From Silvibacterium dinghuense (lineage in GTDB: Bacteria > Acidobacteriota > Terriglobia > Terriglobales > Acidobacteriaceae), in the NCBI RefSeq assembly GCF_004123295.1, contig NZ_SDMK01000001.1, positions 2,108,001 through 2,172,000 on the forward strand: a stretch of DNA of 64,000 bases. Direction: 5' to 3'. Below the pieces are notes generated by a model. That model had not been told where the DNA came from. It saw only the letters and a program-made list of their open reading frames with translations, and did no database searches. How positions within the stretch are numbered: the stretch's first letter is position 1; every line of letters starts with the position of its first letter. The translations under genes were made by a program, and so were the position numbers. Positions 26,399 through 34,451 of the stretch are shown here, piece after piece.

Positions 26399-26968
26399 TC
26401 AGCGGCCTGATTCTACGGAAGCTAACAGCGAGCGCAGCTTTCCTCTAAGAGATTCCTGCTCAGAAAGCGACAGGCTGCTGATTGGCAGGATCTGGACCGT
26501 ATTTCCTGGAAGCATAAGAAGCTGCACCCTCTTGCCGTCCTTAACCGAGGAAAAGGCGCTCCATGGCTGAAAGCTATTGCCGCCCGTTTTTGATTGGGCA
26601 TGGAGTCCGTCTGCCTCAATGACGAAGTACTCCGGGCCTGTCGCGTTGTACTGAGCGATCTGTTTGCGGGTATTACGGCGAACACTCCAAATAGACCAGG
26701 CAAAAATAACGAGGATGGCCACCCAGATGATGCCTAGGCTTCGCCAATTGGGGATGGTGTGGTGGAGAAGCCCTGAGATTGTCCCCGCAGTCAGCGCGAT
26801 TAGAATTCCGGCACCGTAGAAATTGCGAAGGATGAATTTGGGCCAATAGGATTTGGATTGCAGGAGTCGCGCAGTCTCGGCGTACTCTTCAGGCGTCAGG
26901 CTTCCGCTTATTTTCATCGGGTTGAGGAAAGATGATCTGGCAGGATCATAGCAGGCTAGCCAGAGCAC
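26399..26968 (-). CDS. YcxB-family membrane protein
   Basis: 189 residues from a GTG at 26968, which has a perfect AGGAGG six bases upstream; an ATG at 26917 (MKISGSLTPEEY) is an alternative without a clear ribosome site. Two hydrophobic segments near 50-90 (ILIALTAGTISGLLHH, LGIIWVAILVIFAWSIW) are followed by a beta-rich domain 'YFVIEADGLHAQSKTGGNSFQPWSAFSSVKDGKRVQLLMLPGNTVQILP', the YcxB C-terminal-like domain. Function unknown. It is divergent from pheS with only 32 bases between the two starts if the GTG is right, so the pheS promoter would lie within it. Confidence 0.78.
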   Translation of the reverse strand: MLWLACYDPARSSFLNPMKISGSLTPEEYAETARLLQSKSYWPKFILRNFYGAGILIALTAGTISGLLHHTIPNWRSLGIIWVAILVIFAWSIWSVRRNTRKQIAQYNATGPEYFVIEADGLHAQSKTGGNSFQPWSAFSSVKDGKRVQLLMLPGNTVQILPISSLSLSEQESLRGKLRSLLASVESGR

Positions 26969-27000
26969 TTCTCCCCTCCTGATTTATCCTCAAAGAGACT

Positions 27001-28116
27001 ATGTCTCAGCACGAAACCGGGGATCAGATCCCCTCCTTATCCGGCTACAGCGAGGCCGAACTGGATCAGGCCTTCGCGGGCGTTCTGCGCGAGGTCGAGA
27101 CGTCGGCGGCTGCATTGGCCGACTCCGATGCGGTCGAGGCCTTCCGCCTCCAGTGGCTCGGCCGCAAGCAGGGCCGCCTCAAGGCCATCAGCGATGCCTG
27201 GCTGGCTCCGGCGCCTGTCGAGGCCAAGAAGCTGATCGGCCAGCGCTTCAATGTGCTCAAGTCGGCGATCGAAGAGCGCCTGGAGCGCGCCGGCAAGGCT
27301 ACGCACACGAACGCGCTCGAGGCTGAGCGCATCGACATCACGCTGCCCGGCACCCAGCCGCGCGTGGGAGCCGAGCATCCGCTCATCAAGACGCAGAACG
27401 AGTTGCTGGCCATCTTCGCGCGCATGGGTTACTCGGTCGGCGTGGGCCCCGAGGTCGAGACCGATTACTACAACTTCGAGTCGCTGAATTTCCCGCCGGG
27501 ACACCCGGCGCGTGACACCCAAGACACGCTGGTGGTTGCGAATCAGGACCGCAAGCCGCTGCGTGACCGCCTGCTGATGCGCACGCACACCTCGCCCGTA
27601 CAGATCCACACCATGGAGACGCAGGCACCGCCGGTGCGCATCGTGATCCCGGGCAAGGTTCACCGCAATGACGCGGCCGACGCGACGCATTCACCCATCT
27701 TCCATCAGCTCGAAGGCCTGTGCGTGGACACGAACATCACCTTCGCCGACCTGAAGGGCACACTCGACCACGCCATGAAGGAGCTCTTCGGCTCGAGCGT
27801 GAAGACGCGCTTCTTCCCCTCGTTCTTCCCCTTCACCGAGCCCTCGGCGGACGTGCAGATTTCGTGCCCCTTCTGCGGCGGCAAGGGCTGCCGCAAGTGC
27901 AAGCACTCGGGCTGGATCGAGCTGCTCGGCTGCGGCATGGTCGATCCCGCGGTGTTTGGCTTCGTGCAGCAGAAGCAGCCCGCGTATGACCCGAAGAAGA
28001 TCTCGGGCTTCGCCTTCGGTATGGGCATCGACCGCATCGCCATGATGAAGTACGGGATCAGTGACATTGGCCTGCTTTACTCGGGAGATCTGCGGTTTTT
28101 GGAGCAGTTTGGGTAG
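27001..28116 (+). CDS. pheS: Phenylalanine-tRNA ligase alpha subunit
   Basis: 371 residues; catalytic class II subunit of the alpha2-beta2 enzyme. N-terminal coiled coil (about 10-105) for tRNA binding, then motif 2 'VHRNDAADATHSPIFHQLEGLCVD' and motif 3 'ISGFAFGMGIDRIAMMKYGISDIG'. 'FPFTEPSADVQISCPFCGGKGCRKCKHSGWIELLGCGMVDP' is conserved, including the zinc-like CxxC cluster found in many bacteria. Its partner pheT is 515 bases downstream, separated by a four-helix-bundle gene lying between repeat arms, an unusual break in a normally tight operon. Confidence 0.97.
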   Translation: MSQHETGDQIPSLSGYSEAELDQAFAGVLREVETSAAALADSDAVEAFRLQWLGRKQGRLKAISDAWLAPAPVEAKKLIGQRFNVLKSAIEERLERAGKATHTNALEAERIDITLPGTQPRVGAEHPLIKTQNELLAIFARMGYSVGVGPEVETDYYNFESLNFPPGHPARDTQDTLVVANQDRKPLRDRLLMRTHTSPVQIHTMETQAPPVRIVIPGKVHRNDAADATHSPIFHQLEGLCVDTNITFADLKGTLDHAMKELFGSSVKTRFFPSFFPFTEPSADVQISCPFCGGKGCRKCKHSGWIELLGCGMVDPAVFGFVQQKQPAYDPKKISGFAFGMGIDRIAMMKYGISDIGLLYSGDLRFLEQFG

Positions 28117-28142
28117 GAGCGAGGACAAGACAGTTAGCAGTT

Positions 28143-28611
28143 AGGCACAAAGACGGCCAGGATTGAGTTGCGAAGTGCGAGCGGGAGTGCCCTATGCGCG
28201 TAAAGCAATTTCGCGATTTTGTCGTCTGGCAGCGTGGGATGGAGCTTGCCAGGGAAATTTACCGGCTGACGCGGAGCTTTCCGAAGGAAGAAGTATTCGG
28301 GCTGAGCAGTCAGATGAAACGGGCGGCAGTCTCAATCCCCAGCAATATCGCGGAAGGGCATGGTCGCTCAACGGATCGAGCTTTCGCAGTGTTTCTGGGA
28401 CATGCACGGGGCTCGCTTTTTGAGCTGGAAACACAGACGGAGCTTGCGGAAAGCCTGGGCTTCCTGTCGAAGGACGATGAGAAAAAAGTGCTGTCGTTGT
28501 GCGGAGAGATCGGCCGAATGCTTCACGGACTATTGAATTCGATGAAAGAGGAAACACGAAAGCAGGGGTAACTTTTACTGGCCGCTTTATCACTGGCCGT
28601 CTTTGTGCCTG
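28143..28611. mobile_element. Palindromic repeat arms enclosing the four-helix-bundle gene
   Basis: Perfect 18-base inverted repeat: AGGCACAAAGACGGCCAG at 28143-28160 and CTGGCCGTCTTTGTGCCT at 28594-28611. The sequences just inside and outside (left TTAGCAGT.AGGCACAAA; right ACTGGCCGCTTTATCACTGGCCG...GATTGCT) match the two halves of the terminator palindrome at 22697-22775, where the arms are only about ten bases apart. So the four-helix-bundle gene occupies the place of the hairpin loop. No transposase is encoded. Interpreted as a cargo insertion in a REP-like palindrome; mobility is inference. Confidence 0.7.
28194..28571 (+). CDS. Four-helix-bundle protein (S23 / 23S rRNA intervening-sequence protein family)
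   Basis: 125 residues, GGGAG eight bases before the ATG. The sequence is canonical for the family: 'FRDFVVWQRGMELAREIYRLTRSFPKEEVFGLSSQMKRAAVSIPSNIAEGHGR' and 'FLGHARGSLFELETQTELAESLGFL'. Family members form pentameric basic bundles, are encoded in 23S rRNA intervening sequences of some bacteria, and are related to the Avd accessory protein of diversity-generating retroelements; their role is unclear. Here it lies between pheS and pheT, inside an 18-base inverted repeat. No reverse transcriptase or template repeat is visible nearby. Confidence 0.93.
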   Translation: MRVKQFRDFVVWQRGMELAREIYRLTRSFPKEEVFGLSSQMKRAAVSIPSNIAEGHGRSTDRAFAVFLGHARGSLFELETQTELAESLGFLSKDDEKKVLSLCGEIGRMLHGLLNSMKEETRKQG

Positions 28612-28630
28612 ATTGCTCGAAAGTGCAGCT

Positions 28631-30709
28631 ATGAATATTCTCTCCAATTGGCTCCGTGACTATCTTCCCGGCCTCATCGCTACCGATCGCGAGCTTGCCG
28701 AAGACCTGACGCTGCGCGGCATCGCTGTCGAAGGCGTCTTCGATCTCGGTGAAGGCAAGGGCTCGCTCTTCGAGATGGACATCACCACCAACCGCGTGGA
28801 CGCGATGAACCACTACGGCATCGCGCGCGAGGCGGCGATCATTTATGGCCTTCTGCTGAAGCCCTTCGATCTCTCGCTGCCGGCGGCGAAGCCCGGCGCG
28901 GCGTATCCGATCGCGATTGAAGACCCGAAGCTCTGCGGACGCTTCACTGCCCGCGTGGTGCGCGGCGTGACGATTGCGTCCTCGACCGGCATCGTCGCCG
29001 AGCGCTTCGGACTGCTCGGGCAGAAGCTCATCTCGAACGCGGTCGACGCAAGCAACTACGTCATGTTCGCCATGGGCCAGCCCACGCACGCCTTCGACCT
29101 CGACAAGGTCGAGGGCACGGTCATTGTGAGGCGCGCGCGCAAGGGCGAGACCATCAAGCTGCTCGACGAGCTCGTGCACACGCTCGACCCTGAAGACCTC
29201 ATCGTTGCCGACGAGAAGAAGCCGCTGGGCCTCGCGGGCGTGATGGGCGGATGGGATTCGCGCATCACGCCCGAGACGAAGAACGTGCTCGTCGAGGCGG
29301 CGTGGTTTGACCAGGCCACCATCCGCCGCTCGTCGAAGCGGCACCTGCTGCACACCGATGCTTCGCATCGCTTCGAGCGCGGCGCGGATTACAACGCCGC
29401 CCCGGTCGCCTCGGCGCTGCTGACGCAGATCATTCTCGAGTCGGGCGGCGAGATTGTCGGCGACTTCGCCGATATCCAGATTCCCGAGGTCGAAGCCAAG
29501 ACTGTCAAGCGCAGCTGCATCGCCTTCAGCGCCAGCGAGATTACGCGCCTGCTGGGTGCGACCGAAGATCCCGAGGGAATCGGTGCGGTGCAGGCCGAGA
29601 CGATCCTCACCGGCCTCGGCTGCCAGCTTGAGACAAACCGCGAGGGGGAATACTCTGTCGCGCTGCCCAGCTGGCGACTCGATCTCGAGCGCGAGATCGA
29701 CCTGATCGAAGAGATCGCGCGCGTCTACGGCTACAACAAGTTCAAGAACACGCTGCCCAACTTCGCCGGCTCGGTCGTCGAGCTGCCCTGGGCTGAAAAA
29801 GAGCGCGTCGTTCGTGGCCAGCTTCTTTCCATGGGCTGGAATGAAGCCATCTCCTCGACCTTCTGCTCGGAGGCCGATGCAACGCTCTTCGCGCCTCAGC
29901 CTGCTTCATCGGTCGCTATGGGCAATCCGCTGAGCGAAGAGGCCGGCATGCTGCGCCCGTCGCTGCTGCCAGGCATGGCGACGATGCTGGCGCTCAATCT
30001 CAACCGCGACGTGGAAGATGTTGCACTTTTCGAAATCGGTACGGCCTTCAGCGGATCGACAGAAAAGGTAGAAGAACGGCCTGCGCTGTCGATTGGAGCC
30101 TCAGGCCGCGCTTTTGGCGCGGATGCCGTGACCTTCTACGACATGAAGGGTGCGGTCGAGGCGCTGCTGGGCAAGTTTGCAGCGCGCTCGGCCTATTACG
30201 ACGCGCTCTTGTTGCCGCCCTGGCTCCATCCGGGGCGTAGCGCGCGGGTGGTGCTTGAGGGCATGACCATCGGCTACTTCGGCCAGCTGCATCCGGAAGA
30301 AGCGGAGCGCCGCAAGCTCAAGCAAATCTGTTTCCTGGGTGAGATCTATCTCGACCGCCTCTATAAGCAGTCGCTGCGGGTACCGGTGATGCGCGAGCTC
30401 TCGAGATTCCAGGCGGTGCGCCGCGACTTCTCGCTGCTCTTCCCGGACGCGGTTCTGTATGGAGCGATCGATTCGGCACTGCGCGGCCTCGGCATCCCCG
30501 AGCTGAAGAGCTTCGAGGCGAAGGAGATCCTGCGCGGCACCGATTCTGCGGCCGCGGCGGGCAGACTCGCCCCGGTGGGGCAGTATTCGCTGCTGCTGCG
30601 CACGGTTTTCCAGTCGAATGAGCGCACGCTGCGCGACGAGGAGCTGCAGGAATTCTCGCAGAAAGTCATTGCTGCGCTGGCGACGCTCGGCGGCCAGCTG
30701 CGTGGTTAA
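28631..30709 (+). CDS. pheT: Phenylalanine-tRNA ligase beta subunit (short form)
   Basis: 692 residues from ATG 28631 (MNILSNWLRDYLPG). Partner of PheS. The B1 start is followed directly, at about 30-60, by 'FDLGEGKGSLFEMDITTNRVDAMNHYGIAREAAIIYG': the EMAP-type tRNA-binding OB-fold found at about 40-150 in the ~795-residue E. coli protein is missing. B3/B4 editing domain, B5 and the C-terminal ferredoxin-like anticodon-binding domain ('VMRELSRFQAVRRDFSLLFPDAV') are present. The start is only 20 bases after the right repeat arm, and no strong ribosome site is visible. Followed by zapB-like and zapA genes. Confidence 0.96.
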   Translation: MNILSNWLRDYLPGLIATDRELAEDLTLRGIAVEGVFDLGEGKGSLFEMDITTNRVDAMNHYGIAREAAIIYGLLLKPFDLSLPAAKPGAAYPIAIEDPKLCGRFTARVVRGVTIASSTGIVAERFGLLGQKLISNAVDASNYVMFAMGQPTHAFDLDKVEGTVIVRRARKGETIKLLDELVHTLDPEDLIVADEKKPLGLAGVMGGWDSRITPETKNVLVEAAWFDQATIRRSSKRHLLHTDASHRFERGADYNAAPVASALLTQIILESGGEIVGDFADIQIPEVEAKTVKRSCIAFSASEITRLLGATEDPEGIGAVQAETILTGLGCQLETNREGEYSVALPSWRLDLEREIDLIEEIARVYGYNKFKNTLPNFAGSVVELPWAEKERVVRGQLLSMGWNEAISSTFCSEADATLFAPQPASSVAMGNPLSEEAGMLRPSLLPGMATMLALNLNRDVEDVALFEIGTAFSGSTEKVEERPALSIGASGRAFGADAVTFYDMKGAVEALLGKFAARSAYYDALLLPPWLHPGRSARVVLEGMTIGYFGQLHPEEAERRKLKQICFLGEIYLDRLYKQSLRVPVMRELSRFQAVRRDFSLLFPDAVLYGAIDSALRGLGIPELKSFEAKEILRGTDSAAAAGRLAPVGQYSLLLRTVFQSNERTLRDEELQEFSQKVIAALATLGGQLRG

Positions 30710-30845
30710 GATTTGTGCGGGTATCGCCCGAGGCACGTCGGTGGAGGATGGGTTGGGGAATTTCCCGCATCCACCGAGGCCGCGGCGCTATACTGCGCGA
30801 AGATACGAAGAGAAGATTTTCTCCTAACGAAGAGGTATTTCGCTG

Positions 30846-31211
30846 ATGTCCACGCTCGCTCTTGAAGAAACCCAGCTTCCGCTGACCGCCGATGACTTCA
30901 ACGCACTGGAGCAGCGTGTGCTGCGCATGGTGGAACTGCTCCGGCAGGAGCGCGAGGCCCGTGGCGCGGCCGAGCAAAAGATCCAGTCGCTCGAAGCAAC
31001 GGTGCGGAGCCTCGAAGAGAGCGGGCTGAATGCGGAACAGCGCGCCGAAAACCTGCAGGAGCAGCTCACCGCCTCGCAGCGGCGCATCGAAGAGCTCGAT
31101 CAGCAGACGAATCATCAGACGCAGCAGATCGGCAATCTCGAAGGCGAGCGCGAGCACGTGCGCGGCCGCGTCGAGCGCCTGCTCAAGCAGCTCGAAGAGA
31201 TCCCGGCCTAA
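30846..31211 (+). CDS. ZapB-like coiled-coil protein
   Basis: 121 residues, almost entirely a predicted coiled coil from about 18 to 118, with heptads rich in Leu, Glu, Gln and Arg ('FNALEQRVLRMVELLRQEREARGAAEQKIQSLEATVRSLEES'). No catalytic motif. It directly precedes zapA, with 21 bases between them, so a cytoplasmic division-associated role like that of ZapB is plausible but rests on position and coiled-coil character only. Confidence 0.75.
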   Translation: MSTLALEETQLPLTADDFNALEQRVLRMVELLRQEREARGAAEQKIQSLEATVRSLEESGLNAEQRAENLQEQLTASQRRIEELDQQTNHQTQQIGNLEGEREHVRGRVERLLKQLEEIPA

Positions 31212-31232
31212 GAGCGCCGGCAAAGGAGTAGC

Positions 31233-31571
31233 GTGGCGATGTCATCCCCTCAGGATCCCCGGCACGACGAAGGGCAAATGGAAGCGATCACCGTCGATAT
31301 CTACGATCAGACCTACCACTTGCGGGGGCACGATCCCGAGTACCTGCGGCGGCTGGGTGAGATGGTCGACATGAAGATGCGCGCGGTCGCTTCGCGGGGC
31401 AAGACCGTCGATTCCCTGCGCGTCGCGGTGCTTGCGGCGCTGAATATCGCCGACGAGCTGGCCACACTGCAGGAACAGACCAGGAGCGGCAGCGGGCAGC
31501 TGCGCACGCGGACGAATTCGCTCGCCGGGCTGCTCGACGACGTGCTCGGCAGCGAGCGGAAGATCGGGTAA
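31233..31571 (+). CDS. zapA: Cell division protein ZapA
   Basis: 112 residues; promotes bundling of FtsZ filaments at midcell. The core 'ITVDIYDQTYHLRGHDPEYLRRLGEMVDMKMRAVASRGKTVDSLRVAVLAALNIADELATLQ' is the ZapA fold: small N-terminal beta domain and a C-terminal helix for tetramer formation. The pheT-zapB-like-zapA order is found in several phyla. An alternative start is the second ATG at 31239. A REP-like terminator follows within 45 bases, so it ends the pheST operon. Confidence 0.9.
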   Translation: MAMSSPQDPRHDEGQMEAITVDIYDQTYHLRGHDPEYLRRLGEMVDMKMRAVASRGKTVDSLRVAVLAALNIADELATLQEQTRSGSGQLRTRTNSLAGLLDDVLGSERKIG

Positions 31572-31574
31572 AGG

Positions 31575-31656
31575 CGGCAGCCAGCAGCCAGTCACAAGAA
31601 CGGCTAGTAGAGAAGCGGCCAGTGGGAGCATCGCTCCTGCTGGCCGCTTTTGTTTT
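31575..31656 (+). terminator. REP-like terminator palindrome, copy C (end of the phe-zap operon)
   Basis: AAGCGGCCAG..GGGAGC stem with GCTCC..CTGGCCGCTT (31613-31650), followed by TTTTGTTTT. A leading GCCAGCAGCCAGTCACAAG (31579-31597) matches the left arms of the other copies. Confidence 0.8.
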
Positions 31657-31667
31657 GCGAGAATTCC

Positions 31668-31845
31668 GGGTGCCCCACATCTCGTTCTTTCCGAGATGTG
31701 GGTTCGCAGAACGAACGCGCTACGAAGGTCTGTACCGTCCCACCCAGGCGGAGCTTGGATGGGACACCCGGGTCTTTAGCATTTCGGCAATGCCAGATTC
31801 GCGACCAGCGGGAGCGCGAGCCGAAGGCGATTGCCCCTGACGGCC
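31668..31845 (+). repeat. Acidobacterial composite intergenic repeat, copy 2
   Basis: Modules in order: GGGTGCCCCACATCTCG with inverted arm CGAGATGTGGG (31668-31693), CCCACCCAGGCGGAGCTTGG...GGACACCCGGG (31739-31771), and GCGACCAGCGGGAGCG with AGCCGAAGGCG (31801-31831). The 276-base gap between zapA and the M28 peptidase is fully occupied by copy C of the palindrome and this repeat. No gene seen. Confidence 0.7.
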
Positions 31846-31847
31846 AG

Positions 31848-33611
31848 TCAGGGCTTGGGGTTCGCCACAAACACCGGCGTCTTCGCGTCGCTGGCAAAGC
31901 GCCAGGCGCTCAGGTAGGCGAGATCGAGGATTTTCGTCATCTTCGGATAATCGATCTTCTCTGCCGTGTCGGTGATGTGGTGGTAATCGGGATGGAAGCC
32001 GGTGAACCACCAGAAGGCTGGGATGTTGTGCAGCACAAAGGGGAATTGGTCGGAGCGGAAGAAGACGTTGAGCGCACTCTCGTGGTCGAAGCGGTCGTCC
32101 AGGATGAGGCCGACATGCCCGTTCTCCTCCTTCACCACGGCGTCATAGCCGGGTGAGTAGAGCGCGCCGATCAGGTTCAGCCGGTTCGAGGTATCGGCCG
32201 GAATCTGGATGAGGCCGTCGGTCTGCGGGCTGGGCTTCTCGTCGCGGCCGATCATATCGAAGTTGATCTGCGCGCGGGTGGTGGCCAGCGGCCGCAGCGG
32301 GTGCTGTGCCAGGTAGTAGGCGCCAAGCAGGCCGCGCTCCTCGCCGGCGAAGACAACAAAGAGGATAGACCGTTTCGGATGCGTGCCGTTGGCGGCGAAG
32401 GCATGCGCCAGCTCGACCACGCCGACCGTGCCCGATCCGTTGTCGTCGGCGCCGTGCCAGATCTGCACGCAGTCCGGTCCGGCGGGAGTAGGTTGTCCAT
32501 GCTCGTCCACGCCGCCAGCGTTCGCCGGGCAGGGCGCGGCGCCGTCATGATCATGGTGCGCGGTGATCATGACTGTCTCTGTTTTGAGCTTCGGGTCTGA
32601 ACCCAGAAGCAGGCCGGCGACATTCCAGCTTGTGCCATCCTTCTCGGAGGTGTTGCGCAGGTGCAGGGTCAGCGTGGTGTCTGGCAGGTTGCGGCTCTGG
32701 TTGGAGAGGTCCTTGTCGATGGCCGCCTGCAGCGCCGAAGCCTCGGCCTTGCCTGAGGTGTTTTGGGTGGCAGCGAGCGTTGCAAAGAGCTGATCGGCCA
32801 CGTCGTCGAGCACCAGCACGCTGGGAATGTGCAGTTCATCGTCGGCGATGGCCTGGAGCGGCAGTGGCACGGCGCGGGTGATACTGCCGCCGATGCGGGC
32901 GGCGCGCTCGGCATTGGTCAGGTGCTTGCGATTCGGCTCGGCGACGACGACCAGCGCCACGGCGCCGTGGGCCTGTGCGTTCCATAATTTCACGCGCGTG
33001 GTGGCGTAGCGGGTATTGCCCGTGCCGTTGAAGATCGACTGCGGATCGTCCTCCTGCGGCTCATGGTCGAAGACGAAGACGATCTTGCCTTTGGCGTCGA
33101 TGCCCTTGTAGTCGTCATACCCGAGCTCGGGTGCGGTGATGCCATAGCCGGCGAAGACCACGGGCGCAGTGAGATCGACAGCCTTGCGATAAGCGCCGAA
33201 GGCCTGTGGCGCGTGCCAGACGGTCGTCTTCCCATCCTGGGTCAGGGTGACGCTCGAGGCGGCGCGGTCTGCGCGGTACTCCACCAGCGGGACAGCCTGC
33301 AGGTAGGAGGGCTTGCCTGACGCGTCCCTTGCCGCCGGAACCAGGCCGGCCTTGGCAAACTGGTCGGCGATCCAGTGAACGGCGACTTCGTCGCCGGGCT
33401 GGAGGCTCATGCGGCCTTCGAGCTTGTCGCTGGCGATGTAGGCGAGGTCACGGCGGAGATCGGACTCCTGAATGGCGGCGAAGCCCTTGGCTTCGCGGGC
33501 AGAGACAGGCGCCGGCGCACCGGCTTGCGCGCTCAGGAGGAGCGTGCCGGAAAGAGCGGCGACGCTGCCGAAGGCCAGGACAAGCATAGAGAGACGTGGC
33601 ATGGGAGACAT
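31848..33611 (-). CDS. Secreted M28-family metallopeptidase with PA domain
   Basis: 587 residues with a signal peptide (LSMLVLAFGSVAALSGTLLLSAQA). A PA-type inserted domain lies around 140-260 ('PVVFAGYGITAPELGYDDYKGIDAKGKIVFVFDHEP'). The catalytic zinc domain has 'TVMITAHHDHDGAAPCPANAGG' (first His), 'WHGADDNGSGTVGVVELAHAF' (bridging Asp), 'FVVFAGEERGLLGAYYLAQHPL' (catalytic Glu-Glu) and 'FDMIGRDEK' (Asp). It is an exo-aminopeptidase or related N-terminal hydrolase outside the cytoplasm, probably helping use peptides. The gene stands alone. Confidence 0.94.
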   Translation of the reverse strand: MSPMPRLSMLVLAFGSVAALSGTLLLSAQAGAPAPVSAREAKGFAAIQESDLRRDLAYIASDKLEGRMSLQPGDEVAVHWIADQFAKAGLVPAARDASGKPSYLQAVPLVEYRADRAASSVTLTQDGKTTVWHAPQAFGAYRKAVDLTAPVVFAGYGITAPELGYDDYKGIDAKGKIVFVFDHEPQEDDPQSIFNGTGNTRYATTRVKLWNAQAHGAVALVVVAEPNRKHLTNAERAARIGGSITRAVPLPLQAIADDELHIPSVLVLDDVADQLFATLAATQNTSGKAEASALQAAIDKDLSNQSRNLPDTTLTLHLRNTSEKDGTSWNVAGLLLGSDPKLKTETVMITAHHDHDGAAPCPANAGGVDEHGQPTPAGPDCVQIWHGADDNGSGTVGVVELAHAFAANGTHPKRSILFVVFAGEERGLLGAYYLAQHPLRPLATTRAQINFDMIGRDEKPSPQTDGLIQIPADTSNRLNLIGALYSPGYDAVVKEENGHVGLILDDRFDHESALNVFFRSDQFPFVLHNIPAFWWFTGFHPDYHHITDTAEKIDYPKMTKILDLAYLSAWRFASDAKTPVFVANPKP

Positions 33612-33772
33612 CCTAACCCAGCCGTACGGTAAGTGATCCCGAGAAATGCAGATAAATCACAGAAAAAAAGCCACTTGAGGGAAGCGCCTGAAAATTTACA
33701 CAGAAAAACGAAAACGGGAGCCAACAAAAAACGGGGCGGCCGTATCGTAATGTCCGGAGGATAAGCACTCTT

Positions 33773-34117
33773 ATGAAGCTGATTCGCAGAGCGGCAGCTG
33801 TGTCTACACTGGCTGCGATGTTGGCCGGTGGTGCGATGTTTGCCCAGCAACCGGGACCGGGCGGCCCAGGCGGTCCTGGTCCAGGTGGACCTGGTGGGCA
33901 CGACAATCACCAGTATGTGCGCCACAATGACTGGCGCAAGGGACGGCGCATGGCCCAGGGCGATTGGGCCCGTGGTGAGCGTGTCGATTACCAGCGCTAT
34001 CACCTGAAGCCCCCACCGCGCGGCTATGAGTGGCGCGAAGTCGACGGCAACTATGTGATGGCGGCTGTGGCCACGGGGCTCATCGCCTCGGTGATCGTAG
34101 CTTCCACCGTGCACTAG
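33773..34117 (+). CDS. RcnB-like periplasmic protein
   Basis: 114 residues. Signal peptide ending AMFAQQ, a Gly/Pro low-complexity stretch (PGPGGPGGPGPGGPGG), then 'YVRHNDWRKGRRMAQGDWARGERVDYQRYHLKPPPRGYEWREVDGNYVMAAVATGLIASVI', the RcnB/YohN-like fold with its 'LPPGYEWR..DGNYVLV..TG.I' signature. RcnB of E. coli is linked to nickel/cobalt homeostasis; no such transporter is near. The TAG stop (34115-34117) uses the first base of the MITE-like element, so the C-terminus or stop may have been altered by the insertion. Confidence 0.85.
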   Translation: MKLIRRAAAVSTLAAMLAGGAMFAQQPGPGGPGGPGPGGPGGHDNHQYVRHNDWRKGRRMAQGDWARGERVDYQRYHLKPPPRGYEWREVDGNYVMAAVATGLIASVIVASTVH

Positions 34118-34383
34118 AGCCTGTTATGAACTTTCCCGCGGCGGACGCTGGGAGCCAATTTTTCTGAGGTCGAGGAGCGAGTTGCGACGGATATCGGGTT
34201 ATCTCCGAGCGGCGAGCGACGAAGAGATCGGGAAAATTGGCCCCAGCCCTTCGGGTTGCGGGGAAAATCGGCCCATACTTCGTTGTCGGCCTCGCCTAGG
34301 AATAGCCAATGTCTTCGGCCTCCGCCTCGTCTCGGCCGATTTTCCCACGCAACGCCGCTCGCGCGAAAGTTCATAACAGGCTC
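34117..34383 (-). mobile_element. MITE-like element, copy 2
   Basis: 267 bases, the inverted-orientation relative of 2911-3178, with the same 19-base terminal inverted repeats and the same two internal hairpins, and only scattered differences. Flanks (CTA left, TCG right) do not form a clear target duplication. It begins inside the stop codon of the RcnB-like gene. Confidence 0.85.
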
Positions 34384-34451
34384 TCGACCACATCCCCAAC
34401 CCATCCCACGAGGCGAACGCCGGGCACTTGCCCGGCGTTCGTCATTTCCGA

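Noticed and set aside
28143-28611. Diversity-generating retroelement around the four-helix-bundle gene
   Set aside because: The protein family is related to Avd, but there is no reverse transcriptase, no template/variable repeat pair and no C-type-lectin-like target in the window.
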